40,568 nucleotides of DNA. It comes from Chloroflexota bacterium (lineage in GTDB: Bacteria > Chloroflexota > Limnocylindria > Limnocylindrales > CSP1-4). Location: assembly GCA_029240655.1 (NCBI GenBank), contig JARDZW010000021.1, positions 1 through 40,568 of the forward strand, in the 5' to 3' direction. Positions 23,537 to 32,713 of this stretch are shown here, piece by piece. Under the pieces are notes generated by a model. It searched no databases, was not told the DNA's origin, and saw only the letters and a program-made list of their open reading frames with translations. The position numbers and the translations under genes were made by a program. Each line of letters starts with the position of its first letter. The first letter of the stretch is position 1.

Positions 23537-26500
23537 GCGACCACCAGGCACGTCACCCCGACGGCGATCGTCAGGATCGCCAGTGTTCCGCTCAGCAGCG
23601 GCGTGTCGACGTTGCGCGCGACGTCGCTGACGGGGAACTGGAACGCGTACAGGTAGGTGGGCAGCAAGCCCTGATAGGCATTGACGATCGTCGACGGCAA
23701 CGGCAGGGCCGCGATGTTCGGATAGAACACGACGAACCAGCCGACGGCGGCGACCAGCAGCCCGGCGACGTACCGGCGCGCATCGCGGGCGGCGATGACC
23801 TGAGCGGCGAGGAAGACGAGCGGGATGGCGATCACCAGGGCGATCGGTTCGACAGGCACGCTGGTGAGGGTCAGGAGCGCCACATCGGGCAGGAACGCCG
23901 TGGCGGCCATGGCCAAGGCGACCGCGATCGCGGTGATGATCAGTCGGCGGATCCCAGTGTCCGCCAGCGGTTCGGTCGTGCGGGCATCGTCGAGCTCGGC
24001 GTCGTAGCGATCGCGCCGGTCGCCGCCGCGTTCCATCGCGAGCAATCCGCGCCCCAGGAGCACCGCCCCGACGACCACGACCCCGAGCAACCCGGCCGTG
24101 CGCAGGGTCAGGACGAGATCGGGGATGACCGCCGGACATGCCTGGGAGCCGGGGTTGGCGCGTTCGACCCCGACGAACGCACACAGCGGACGATGCAGGA
24201 GCCAGAGGGCGGCCGGTGCCACGATCGCCGCGGCCCCGGCCAGCCGGACGGCCAGCCACGTCCGGCGTGACGGCCCGTGCCACAGCTCGGCCAGGAGGTA
24301 GGCGAGCGCCAGGATCACGAAGGGTAGCGCGGTGTAGTAGTGGTACTGGAACGCGGCCCGGTCGATCCGCGACCAGGAGACCCATTGGGCGGCGAACGCG
24401 ATCCCGATGAGCGCCAGCGCCAGGCTGCGGCGCCGGAACGCCATGACCGCCACGAAGCCGAGCGCCACCGTCCCGAGCCACCAGATCACGAGGTTGCCGG
24501 CGTCGTAGATGGCGGCGCTCGTCGAACCGGCGAAGCCGTCCTGGTAGAACCACACGGGCTTGAGGTCGAACGGCCACGCCCACCAGGGCGAGGACGCCGG
24601 GTGGCCTGTGGCGAGGCCGCTGTGATATCCGTACATCGCTGCCGTCAGGTCGACGAGGGTCTGGCCGGTGTGCCCGGCCGGGAAGCCTTCCCAGAGCTGA
24701 TGGTTCTCGATGTACGCCCACGGCAGGTAGCTCACGACATAGACACCGACCGGGATCAGAACGAGGCAGAGGGCCGCCCAGGCCATCGGCAGGCCCAGGA
24801 GCCATCCGGGGCGAAGCCAGCCCTCCGGAGGCGGCGCAGTAGGCTCCAGGGCACGCAGCGGGTCGTCAGGTGCTCGCGGTCCGGTCAGGGGTCCGTACCC
24901 GATCCCGCCCGCGAACCGGAAGACCATGTAGACGACGAGCGAGCCGAGCGCGGCCACGATCGCGACGAGCAGCGGGGTGACTGCCACCGGCCCCAAGGTC
25001 ACCGGCATATCGAGGCGTCGCAGTGCCAGGGTGCCGAAGAATAGCAGCGCTCCGAGCGCGGCCGGGGCGATCACGGCAAATCGCATCTCCTCGTCGGTCC
25101 AGGCGATCGGGTGGAACACCGCGGCGACGACCGCGACCAACGTGAGACCGACCATCATCGCGAGGAACGGGAGGTTGCCCAGGCCCTGACCCTCCGGCAC
25201 GCTGATCGCGAGGTAGCCGAGCACGCTGGTGATCGCGATCAGGCCGAGGATCGCCACGACGCGACCAAGAGCGCTGCGCACGAGCAGCAACAGCACCATG
25301 GCGCCGATGGCGTACGCGGCGACCCACTTGGACGCCAGGGCGAGGCCGAGCAATACCCCGATGACGGGCATCGCCACCCAGAACGCGCCGCGCCAGCGCC
25401 ACCAGCCCGTCCAGATGGCCGCGAAGACGGTATAGGCGGCGACGATGAACAGTCCGACGTAGACGTCGTTCATGCCGATCCTGGACTGCACGAAGAACAT
25501 GCCGTCGACGAGCGCGAACGCCGCGACCAGGCCGGCGACGAGCCGCCTCGCGAACAGGATCCGAGCGAGGAGATACAGGCAGGCCGCCATGAGCGCGCCG
25601 GCGATCACGCCTGGCAGCCGCCACGCAAACGCGTGAGAACCGGTCTCGATGGTCGCCACCTGCCCGTCGGTTCCGAAGACGTGGAGCTCCTGACGGTCTT
25701 CTGCGGGGTAGTCCGCTCCGACATCGAGCGCCCAAGCGGCCGGGTCCAGGTCCGCCGGCAGGCGGGCGTCGGCGAAGACCGCATTCGCGGCGGGATTGCC
25801 GTGCGGCTCGATGACGTACACCGTCCATCCGTCAGCTTCGCCACCGACCGCCCCATCCGGCGCGAACGCGCGCCCCAGGACATGGATCTGCTGCGTGGCG
25901 TCGTTGTACACCACGCGCGACCCCTCGCCCGGAAGCGGATGGCGCCCACCGACTTTGGCCGGCCCGTTCTTGGCGCTGTCGCCACCCACCGCCACGATCT
26001 CGTAGCCCGGGTCGTCGGCACCGCCGGCGGTCACGTACAGCTTCGCGTCGTCGATGCCGGTCACGTAGGCGAGGCCGTGCGCCCCGCCCGGCATCCCGAT
26101 CGTGCCCGAGACATCGGCCGTCGCCGGATCGATGAAGGTGATGCCGCCGGACTCGGCCACGGCCACGCGCGACACGTCGAGGATCTCGATGCCGGCCAGC
26201 CGGCCGTCGGCGATCGCCTCGTCGATCTTGGTCCGCGTCGCCTCGTCGTCCCCCGGGCTGCCCAGGTTGACGGTCGTGCCTGGCGACGCGTCGGCCAGGG
26301 GTATCTCGTACTCGGCGGCATCGGTCTCGAGGATCTCGGCAAGCACGGCGGCGACGGCGGCCGGTTCGTCGATGGCGTCGGGCGTGGCGACCAGGGCGGG
26401 TCCGGACCCGGCCGACGCGAGGCCGGCGATGCCGGGCAGGTCGAGCGAGCCGGTGGCGTCACCCGTGGCGGAATCGACGACGCTCAGACGGTCGTCGGAG

Positions 26501-28944
26501 GCGGCGATGATCACGAGGCCGTCGTCGGACGCCAGCAAATGCCTCACCGGGTGGTCCACGGTGGCGAGCGGGATCGGCTCGACGCCGCTGGCCACCCCGT
26601 CGAGCCCGATGATCGCCAGGTCGACCGTCGCGATCCTGCCATCGTCGAAGCCGATCAGCAGCTGCTCCGCCGAGTCATCGATGGCCAGCGCCGCCGAACC
26701 CTGGGCCGCGAAGGCGCTGATGGTCCGACGCGTCCGCAGGTCATCGGTCCGGATCTCCGTCCCGGTCGCCAGGTGGAGGCGCTCGCCGGCGCGCTCGCCG
26801 GTCAGCGGGTCTTCCCGTCGTGGCTCGATCGTGGCGGCGGCGACCGGCGTGCCGAGGTCGCCCGTCCCCGAGACGTGGTCCTCGCCCCACAGCACCAGCC
26901 CCGCGGCCATCGCGTACTTGGCGAGATGTGGATGGGTCCACTCGTAGATGTCGTGGGACTCGCCGTATCGCCAGTCCTGCAGGAACTCCATGGCCGTCCG
27001 GGCGTGATAGACCTCGTCGAAATGCGGCTGGAACGGCTCTTCAAGGCGGAAGGTCCGCATCCCGAGCGTCGCCAGCAACAAGACGATCAGGATCCAGGCG
27101 TCGAGGCGGTCCAGTCGCCCGCCGCCCTCCCGGAGGAGCGTCCGGCTCCGATCCGCCCGGAGTGGACGTTCCGCGAGGCGGGTCCGGACCCAGACGACGA
27201 GGCCGGTGTCGGCGAGGGAGGCTCGGGCGCTCCACGTGGGCAGGTCGGGCGTCGATCCGGCAGCCGTTGTGGCGGCCGTGGCGCCGGTCGCGAGGGCCGG
27301 TTCGATGCCCCGGGTGCCTCGCGGGACCGGCGGCGTGGCGGCGGCGCTCCCCTCAGCCAAGGGCTGGACGCGGGCGCGGCCCCGGATCCCGGCGAGGACG
27401 CCCGCGCTTGGGTAGTTCGGTCGTTCGCGCACGTCGTCCGCGAGCCTCCCCTCCGCCAGCTCGTCGGTGAGTCGCTCGCGGGCGCCTGCCCGGAACTGGA
27501 GAAAGGCCCAGGCAAACGCGACCGTGTGCATGATCGCGATGATCGTCACCGAGGCCTGTGAGCGGAGCAATGGCCCGATCGCGAGCCAGTCGCGAACGGC
27601 GTTCCTGTCGGGGAACTCGGTCGGATAGAGCGTGGTGAGGACGACGTACATGTTGGCGAATGTCGCGATGGCCAGGACCACGTACGCGACTCGCCAGCGC
27701 GGTGAGATCGCGAAGAGGATCGCGCCCAACGCGAAGAACGGAAAGCCGTAGCGCTCATGTACGCGTGTCGGCAGGGCAAAGAACGCGAGCGCGAGCACCG
27801 ACAGCACCACAAGCAGCGTCAGCCGATCGGGATGGCGAGCGGCCACCCACAGCGCCGCGACGAACGACGCGATCAGCAGGACCGCACCCACGGCGACCGC
27901 CGGCACCGCACCGAAGACCGCCACGCCCGCGCCGCACTGTTCGGCCGGTATCGATCCCGCGTCGCAGACCCACAAACCGGCGCTCGCGAGGCTGTTGCCC
28001 AGGTCGCTCGGGACGACCGCCCAGGCGTTGTAGGCGTTGACCGTGAGGTACGGATATCCGCCGCCCGCGATCACGATCTGGTCGATCAGCCCGGAGCTGA
28101 AGAACGGCGCCGATGGCGCCGGCTCCAGGACCGACAAGCCGAACGGCAGGCACAGGAGGACGGCCGTGAAGAAGCCCGCCAGGCCGGTCGTGAGGATGCG
28201 CAGCGGATGTCCGGTCCGGGCCTCCCATGCCCGCAGCCGGTCGAAGACGCCCTCGCTCTGAACGGCGACGTCCTCGATGCCGCCGGGGTCGGGCCTGACC
28301 GGCCAGAGGGCACGACGGATCGTCACGACGGCGACGAGCGGGACGAGGATGCCCAGCTGGGGCTTCACGAGCGCCGCGATGACCGTGAAGACCGCGGCGC
28401 GTTCCGGCTGGTCCCGCCACAACGAGCGCAAGGCGAGTAGCAGGAAGACGACCCCGACCGCGTCGACCTGCCCCCAGACGACGTTGTCGAACCAGAACAC
28501 CGGGTTGACGACCACGACCACGGCTCCGAGCAAGGCGCCGCGCTCGCGACCGCCGAGCTCGCGGATCATCGACCAGACGAGGTACCCGATGGCGAGGTCG
28601 GCGAGGACGGGCGGGATCTTGATGAGATCGCCGATGCCGCCCAGCGCGTTGCCGACGGTGCCCACGAGCCACAGGACATACAGGTATCCGGGCGTGTAGT
28701 CGTGGAAGAAGTCGCGCTGGTAGAAGCCGTAGAGCCCGTTGTCGGCGAGGTTATCCGCCCAGAATCGGAATGAGCCCAGGTCGGCGTCGAACCCGGACCC
28801 GGGGAGGAGATATGCCAGAATGAGGCGGAGGGCGAGACCGAGCGCGAGGACGATCAGGATCGCGCCAAGGGTCCCTTGCATCCCGGTCGACCGAGACGGC
28901 GCTCCCGTGCCTCGCTCGTACCCACCGGATACGGGGCCAGTCAC
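23428..28944 (-). CDS. Giant tandem GT-C glycosyltransferase: GT-C mannosyltransferase-like half fused to a PMT-like half with beta-propeller insert
   Basis: 1838 residues from a GTG at 28944; an ATG at 28881 is possible. Residues 1 to about 480 form a first GT-C enzyme: an acidic first loop (FDADLGSFRFWADNL), DYTPGYLYVLWL, and FDNVVWGQVDAVGVVFLL. Residues 482-565 are an Ala/Pro/Thr-rich linker. From about 600 a PMT (GT39) enzyme begins: MRTFRLEEPFQPHFDEVYHA with the catalytic Asp-Glu near 644, then THPHLAKYAM. Where PMTs normally continue straight to the next helix there are about 420 residues (680-1100) rich in short beta repeats (LASDDGLVIIAASDDRLSVV, FIDPATADVSGTIGMPGGAH), resembling a YVTN/WD-type propeller. 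The PMT core resumes at FAWRLPGVIAGALM and ends with the PMT_4TMC landmarks MYGYHSGLATGHPASSPWW. About 170 more residues with extra helices follow. It likely transfers polyprenyl-phosphate-linked mannose outside the membrane. Confidence 0.82.
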   Translation of the reverse strand: MTGPVSGGYERGTGAPSRSTGMQGTLGAILIVLALGLALRLILAYLLPGSGFDADLGSFRFWADNLADNGLYGFYQRDFFHDYTPGYLYVLWLVGTVGNALGGIGDLIKIPPVLADLAIGYLVWSMIRELGGRERGALLGAVVVVVNPVFWFDNVVWGQVDAVGVVFLLLALRSLWRDQPERAAVFTVIAALVKPQLGILVPLVAVVTIRRALWPVRPDPGGIEDVAVQSEGVFDRLRAWEARTGHPLRILTTGLAGFFTAVLLCLPFGLSVLEPAPSAPFFSSGLIDQIVIAGGGYPYLTVNAYNAWAVVPSDLGNSLASAGLWVCDAGSIPAEQCGAGVAVFGAVPAVAVGAVLLIASFVAALWVAARHPDRLTLLVVLSVLALAFFALPTRVHERYGFPFFALGAILFAISPRWRVAYVVLAIATFANMYVVLTTLYPTEFPDRNAVRDWLAIGPLLRSQASVTIIAIMHTVAFAWAFLQFRAGARERLTDELAEGRLADDVRERPNYPSAGVLAGIRGRARVQPLAEGSAAATPPVPRGTRGIEPALATGATAATTAAGSTPDLPTWSARASLADTGLVVWVRTRLAERPLRADRSRTLLREGGGRLDRLDAWILIVLLLATLGMRTFRLEEPFQPHFDEVYHARTAMEFLQDWRYGESHDIYEWTHPHLAKYAMAAGLVLWGEDHVSGTGDLGTPVAAATIEPRREDPLTGERAGERLHLATGTEIRTDDLRTRRTISAFAAQGSAALAIDDSAEQLLIGFDDGRIATVDLAIIGLDGVASGVEPIPLATVDHPVRHLLASDDGLVIIAASDDRLSVVDSATGDATGSLDLPGIAGLASAGSGPALVATPDAIDEPAAVAAVLAEILETDAAEYEIPLADASPGTTVNLGSPGDDEATRTKIDEAIADGRLAGIEILDVSRVAVAESGGITFIDPATADVSGTIGMPGGAHGLAYVTGIDDAKLYVTAGGADDPGYEIVAVGGDSAKNGPAKVGGRHPLPGEGSRVVYNDATQQIHVLGRAFAPDGAVGGEADGWTVYVIEPHGNPAANAVFADARLPADLDPAAWALDVGADYPAEDRQELHVFGTDGQVATIETGSHAFAWRLPGVIAGALMAACLYLLARILFARRLVAGLVAAFALVDGMFFVQSRIGMNDVYVGLFIVAAYTVFAAIWTGWWRWRGAFWVAMPVIGVLLGLALASKWVAAYAIGAMVLLLLVRSALGRVVAILGLIAITSVLGYLAISVPEGQGLGNLPFLAMMVGLTLVAVVAAVFHPIAWTDEEMRFAVIAPAALGALLFFGTLALRRLDMPVTLGPVAVTPLLVAIVAALGSLVVYMVFRFAGGIGYGPLTGPRAPDDPLRALEPTAPPPEGWLRPGWLLGLPMAWAALCLVLIPVGVYVVSYLPWAYIENHQLWEGFPAGHTGQTLVDLTAAMYGYHSGLATGHPASSPWWAWPFDLKPVWFYQDGFAGSTSAAIYDAGNLVIWWLGTVALGFVAVMAFRRRSLALALIGIAFAAQWVSWSRIDRAAFQYHYYTALPFVILALAYLLAELWHGPSRRTWLAVRLAGAAAIVAPAALWLLHRPLCAFVGVERANPGSQACPAVIPDLVLTLRTAGLLGVVVVGAVLLGRGLLAMERGGDRRDRYDAELDDARTTEPLADTGIRRLIITAIAVALAMAATAFLPDVALLTLTSVPVEPIALVIAIPLVFLAAQVIAARDARRYVAGLLVAAVGWFVVFYPNIAALPLPSTIVNAYQGLLPTYLYAFQFPVSDVARNVDTPLLSGTLAILTIAVGVTCLVVAYSASVWRLALAESNAAAGSGSDDGADGLARTEGGA

Positions 28945-29040
28945 CGGGAAACGGCTCCTGCACGAGCGTGGAAGGTGGATCTGAGCGTAGCACAGGGCAA
29001 CCCGGACGACCCCAGGGCCGGCTGGCCTGCCGACTCACCG

Positions 29041-30486
29041 ATGGATCGGCGGCTCGCCATCGCGGTTGGCGTCCTGCTCGCTATCGTCGCGCTTGGCGTG
29101 TACCTCACGACGCAGCTCGACCGCTTCTACGACCATTTCGTTTGGCAGGCAGCCGCCTTCCTCGAGGGGCATGCGGCCATCCGTTATCCCGTGTCGGGCT
29201 CCGCGACGAGCTTCGGCAACGCATTCTTCCAAGACGTGCTGCCGATCGACTCGAGTGACGGCGTCCCGCGCGGGCTGATTCCCTTCCCGCCGTTGCCGGC
29301 CCTCTTCCTCGTCCCGTTCGTGGCGGCGTGGGGCCTGTCGGCCGACGACCAGACGATCTTCACGATCCTCGCCGCCGTCGACGTGGCGATCTGCTGGTGG
29401 ATGCTCGGCGGCCTTCGCATCCAGCCGGTCGTGCGCCTGGCGACGGCGCTGTTCTTCGCGTTCGGAACGGTGTTCTGGTACACGGCCCAGCTCGCGACGA
29501 CCTGGTACCAGGCCCATATCGTCGCTGTCGGGCTGGCGTTGCTCGCGGTCGGCCTGGCGATCCGGGCGGACCCGTTGGCACAGGCCGACGAGCCCGGTCT
29601 CGGCGAGCGCGAGGGGGCCGGCGCGCCCGACCTCGCCGCGGAAGCGGACAGCTCCGACGCGGCTGGCCCGCAACCCGCGAGACACCGTTTCGCCGTCGAC
29701 CGTCGCCAGTTCGTCGTGGGCCTCCTGTTCGGACTGGCAGCCACCGCCCGGTTGTCGACCCTGATCGCTGCCCCGTTCTTTCTCCTCGTCGGGTCCGGCG
29801 GGAGCTGGTGGCGCCGTGGCTGGTCGGCGGGCCTTGGAGCGGCCATTCCCGTCGGCGCCCTGCTTGCCTACAACGTCGCCGTCACGGGACAGGTATTCCA
29901 CCCGGCCTACGACCATCTCTACCAGCTCGAGGCCCGGGCCTACGTCGCCCTCGACTACCACCCGGAATGGTCTGCCGAGGATCCGCGTTACCTGGCCCAG
30001 AACCTGGGGATCATGTTCCTGTCGACTCCCGAGATCCTGCCCGAACGGCGTCGTGACACGCTCCGCACCATCGACGAGCCCCTGTGCACCGCCGCGGGTG
30101 CGCAGCGCGGCCTCTTCGACACGGACTGCCCGCTCGCCCTGCCGCGGGATGTCGGGATGAGCGTGCTGCTGACCAGCCCCGCCTACCTGCTCATGATCCC
30201 GGTCCTGCGTCGCTACGGCCGCAGCCGCCTCGTGACGGGCGCCGCATTGGCGGTCTTGCTGGTGGTGCTGCTGGACCTCATGCACTTCAGCCAGGGCTGG
30301 GTCCAGTTCGGCTATCGCTTCAGCAACGACGCGGCCCCGTTCGCCCTTCCGCTGGTGGCCCTGGGTCTCGAACGAATGGCGGATGGCACACGCCGATGGG
30401 CGATGCCGGTCGCGATGGGCCTCATCGTCGTTTCGATCGCCGTCAACGCATGGGGCGTCGTGTGGGCGACCCACCTCGGGTGGTAA
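29041..30486 (+). CDS. Multi-pass membrane protein, probable GT-C glycosyltransferase
   Basis: 481 residues from the ATG at 29041; a GTG at 28975 in the same frame would add 22 polar residues and is less likely. About ten hydrophobic helices are visible. The first extracytoplasmic loop has YDHFVWQAAAFLEGHAAIRY and then PPLPALFLVPFVAAWG, a layout common in GT-C enzymes and in Chloroflexota/actinobacterial membrane glycosyltransferases. A hydrophilic, acidic insert (about 176-222) separates two helix groups. No single catalytic motif can be named. It is divergent from the giant GT-C gene across 96 bases and is followed by a polyprenol-phosphate glycosyltransferase candidate, which suggests it uses the same lipid-linked sugar. 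The exact substrate is unknown. Confidence 0.7.
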   Translation: MDRRLAIAVGVLLAIVALGVYLTTQLDRFYDHFVWQAAAFLEGHAAIRYPVSGSATSFGNAFFQDVLPIDSSDGVPRGLIPFPPLPALFLVPFVAAWGLSADDQTIFTILAAVDVAICWWMLGGLRIQPVVRLATALFFAFGTVFWYTAQLATTWYQAHIVAVGLALLAVGLAIRADPLAQADEPGLGEREGAGAPDLAAEADSSDAAGPQPARHRFAVDRRQFVVGLLFGLAATARLSTLIAAPFFLLVGSGGSWWRRGWSAGLGAAIPVGALLAYNVAVTGQVFHPAYDHLYQLEARAYVALDYHPEWSAEDPRYLAQNLGIMFLSTPEILPERRRDTLRTIDEPLCTAAGAQRGLFDTDCPLALPRDVGMSVLLTSPAYLLMIPVLRRYGRSRLVTGAALAVLLVVLLDLMHFSQGWVQFGYRFSNDAAPFALPLVALGLERMADGTRRWAMPVAMGLIVVSIAVNAWGVVWATHLGW

Positions 30487-30595
30487 GCGCGACCCGCCGC
30501 TATGGTAGGGACAGCACATGGGAACCCGCGGCACCACCTGACGACCACCAGCGACCGGACGCGCCTCGACCACGCAAAAGGGAGTCATCACCGAC

Positions 30596-31393
30596 GTGAC
30601 CGACGCCGATCCTTCGGACCCGACGCGGGTCGCACGCCTTTCGTACTTCTTTCCGGCCCACAACGAGGAAGCCAACGTGGCGGGGCTGGTCGAAGAAGCC
30701 CTGGCGGTCCTGCCGACGATCGCCGAGACGTTCGAGATCATCGTCGTCAACGACGGGTCTCGCGACCGCACCCAGGCGATCGCCGACGAGCTCACGGCCC
30801 GCCACCCAGGGGTCGTTCGAGCCGTGCATCACCCGGTCAACCGTGGCTACGGCGGTGCCCTCCGATCCGGATTCGGGGCGGCCCGGTTCGAGCTAATCGC
30901 CTTCACTGACGGGGACCGCCAGTTCCAGGTCGTCGACCTGGGTCGCCTGACGACACGACTCGCCGAGCCGGACGCACCCGACATCGTGGTTGGCTATCGC
31001 ATCGCGAGAGCCGATCCGCTGATCCGGACGATCTACGCCAAGGCCTACCGGTTGGCCAACCGCATCTTCTTCGGGCTGCAGGTGACCGACGTCGACTGCG
31101 CATGCAAGCTGTTCCGGAGCGAAGCGCTCGATGGCGTGCGTGTCGAGTCCGAGGGGGCGTTCTTCTCCGCCGAGCTGCTGATCAAGCTGAAGGCGGCCGG
31201 TCGCACGATGGCCGAGGTCGGCGTGCCCCACTACGCGCGGACCGCGGGCTCGCCCACGGGCGCCAAGCCCCAGGTGATCCTCCGCGCGGTGCGCGACTTC
31301 TGGCGCCTGCGCCTGTACATGTGGGTCAACCGCGAGCGCGCGCTCCGACGCGGAGCCCCGATCCAGGCTACGCCGGCGGACCCCGCGGCCTAG
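30596..31393 (+). CDS. GT2 family glycosyltransferase, dolichol/polyprenyl-phosphate mannosyltransferase-like
   Basis: 265-residue GT-A fold enzyme from a GTG at 30596 with an AGGGAG ribosome-binding sequence 11 bases upstream. Motifs: YFFPAHNEEANVAGLVEEAL, IIVVNDGSRDRTQAIADEL, VNRGYGGALRSGFGAA, AFTDGDRQF in place of the usual DxD, and DVDCACKLFRSEAL, where DPM1 relatives have a similar segment. No membrane helices are present, so it is of the soluble DPM1/Ppm1 type that makes polyprenyl-phosphate mannose or glucose from the nucleotide sugar. The 109-base spacer upstream (30487-30595) holds a possible -10 TATGGT at 30501 without a convincing -35. Its product would be the donor for the GT-C enzymes next to it. 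Confidence 0.85.
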   Translation: MTDADPSDPTRVARLSYFFPAHNEEANVAGLVEEALAVLPTIAETFEIIVVNDGSRDRTQAIADELTARHPGVVRAVHHPVNRGYGGALRSGFGAARFELIAFTDGDRQFQVVDLGRLTTRLAEPDAPDIVVGYRIARADPLIRTIYAKAYRLANRIFFGLQVTDVDCACKLFRSEALDGVRVESEGAFFSAELLIKLKAAGRTMAEVGVPHYARTAGSPTGAKPQVILRAVRDFWRLRLYMWVNRERALRRGAPIQATPADPAA

Positions 31394-31396
31394 CTC

Positions 31397-31413
31397 GCCC
31401 GGGCAGCCCGGGT
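31397..31413. terminator. Hairpin between convergent stops of the GT2 and DUF151 genes
   Basis: CCCGGG (31398-31403), a CAG loop, then CCCGGG (31407-31412) form a six-base GC stem with a G-T closing pair outside. It fills the 19-base space between two convergent stop codons, so it could serve both strands. There is no T-tract, as is common in GC-rich genomes. Confidence 0.45.
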
Positions 31414-31964
31414 CAGCTCCCGCGGCCCTCCTGCTCCTGGTCGACGTCGAGCGAATTCACGAAGTCACGGAACACGTCGAGCCGCGGATCGACGACCCCG
31501 CCCTCCCCGGTCGACTCGATGGGCTCGCCGTCCTCGTCAACGCCCAGTCCGCCCTCGGCGCCAAGGCCAGCCAGGTCCAGCACCGACGGGACCGCGAAGA
31601 TCGGAGCGCCGACACGGACCGCCAGGGCGAGTGCGTCCGACGGCCGGGCGTCGATCTCGCCGAGCTTGCCGTCGCGCTCCACGAACAGCCGGGCGTGGTA
31701 CGTCTCGTCGACCATGTCCGAGATGACGACGCGCGCCACGGTCGCGTCGAGCGCCTCGAGCGTGCTCGCGAACAAGTCATGGGTGAGGGGCCGCTCCGGC
31801 GTCAGCCCCTGGAGTCGCATGGCGATCGAGCTCGCCTCCCACGGTCCGATCCAGATCGGGAGATAGCGCTCGCGCCCGGTCTCCTTGAGGATCACGACGT
31901 GGCGGCTGGAGAGCATGTGGACGCGCACGCTCTCGACGACCATCTCGATCAGCCCGTCGTCCAT
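31413..31964 (-). CDS. Bifunctional nuclease (BFN/DUF151) family protein
   Basis: 183 residues from the ATG at 31964; the longer frame to 32108 overlaps the rhomboid gene. Family landmarks: MVVESVRVHMLSSRHVVILK, then YLPIWIGPWEASSIAMRLQG, RPLTHDLFASTLEALDA and DARPSDALALAVRVGAPIFA. These define COG1259 proteins. Plant members have been reported as nucleases, but the bacterial role is unsettled, and proteins of this type are common in Chloroflexota, actinobacteria and Thermotogae. An acidic tail follows (LGVDEDGEPIE, LDVDQEQEGRGS). It lies 7 bases after the rhomboid stop on the same strand and is probably the last gene of the minus-strand run. Confidence 0.88.
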   Translation of the reverse strand: MDDGLIEMVVESVRVHMLSSRHVVILKETGRERYLPIWIGPWEASSIAMRLQGLTPERPLTHDLFASTLEALDATVARVVISDMVDETYHARLFVERDGKLGEIDARPSDALALAVRVGAPIFAVPSVLDLAGLGAEGGLGVDEDGEPIESTGEGGVVDPRLDVFRDFVNSLDVDQEQEGRGS

Positions 31965-31971
31965 GCGGCGA

Positions 31972-32694
31972 TTATCCCACGGCCGCCGGCACGGCCGGCC
32001 CACGGCGCCGCCCGACGGCATTGAGGACGAGGCCGATCGCGGCGCCGAACACGAACCCACCGATGTGGGCGAAGAAGGCGACTCCGCCGCCGGCGGTGTC
32101 GGTGACACCGATCGAGGCCAGCCCGTCGATGAGCTGGAGCGCGAACCAGAACACGAGCACGATGACCGCGGGGACGTCGATCAGCTGGTAGAAGAAGCCC
32201 AGGAACACGAGCGAGGTGATGCGCGCTCGAGGAAAGAGCACGAGGTAGGCGCCGAGCGTGGCCGCGATCGCACCCGAGGCGCCGATCGTCGGGATCGTCG
32301 AGTCCGGATCGATCGCCACCTGGGTCAGTCCCGCGACCGCGCCGCCCACCAGGTAGAAGAGCAGGAACCGGAACCGACCCAGCCGGTCCTCCACGTTGTT
32401 GCCGAAGATCCACAGGAACAGCAGGTTGCCGAGCAGGTGCAGCCAGCCGCCGTGCAGGAACTGGCTCGTGATCAACGTCAGGGCCTCGGCCGTCATGACC
32501 GACCCAGAGGACCACGCTGCGGTGAGTTCCGCGGGCACGATCCCCCACTCGGTCACGAATGCATCCAGGGCCTCCGTGCCGCCGCTGGCGAGCCGGCCCA
32601 GCTCGAAGGCGAAGGCCACGAAGCAGGCGACGATGAGCGCCACAGTGACGATCGGCGTGCTGCGCGTCGGATTCGCGTCGCGAAGCGGGATCAC
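31972..32694 (-). CDS. Rhomboid-family intramembrane serine protease
   Basis: 240 residues from a GTG at 32694. Six or seven hydrophobic helices are visible. The catalytic Ser140 sits in TIGASGAIAATLGAYL (the GxSG motif), and His210 in FFAHIGGFVFGAAIG completes the dyad. The helix-2 motif HGGWLHLLGNLLFLWIFG supplies the oxyanion-hole His and Asn. Rhomboids cut membrane-anchored proteins within or near the bilayer; the substrate here is unknown. It starts 19 bases after the stop of the receptor-like PP2C gene, so the two, together with the DUF151 gene, may be co-expressed. Confidence 0.92.
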   Translation of the reverse strand: MIPLRDANPTRSTPIVTVALIVACFVAFAFELGRLASGGTEALDAFVTEWGIVPAELTAAWSSGSVMTAEALTLITSQFLHGGWLHLLGNLLFLWIFGNNVEDRLGRFRFLLFYLVGGAVAGLTQVAIDPDSTIPTIGASGAIAATLGAYLVLFPRARITSLVFLGFFYQLIDVPAVIVLVFWFALQLIDGLASIGVTDTAGGGVAFFAHIGGFVFGAAIGLVLNAVGRRRGPAVPAAVG

Positions 32695-32713
32695 CGGCGG
32701 TCCCCGCCGTCAC

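Noticed and set aside
25111-27561. 816-residue plus-strand open frame inside the giant GT-C gene
   Set aside because: Arg/Gly/His-rich sequence with no recognisable domain; the minus strand encodes the propeller and the catalytic loop here.
31965-32108. Longer N-terminus for the DUF151 protein
   Set aside because: The extension overlaps the rhomboid coding sequence and is not family-like; the ATG at 31964 begins the conserved region.
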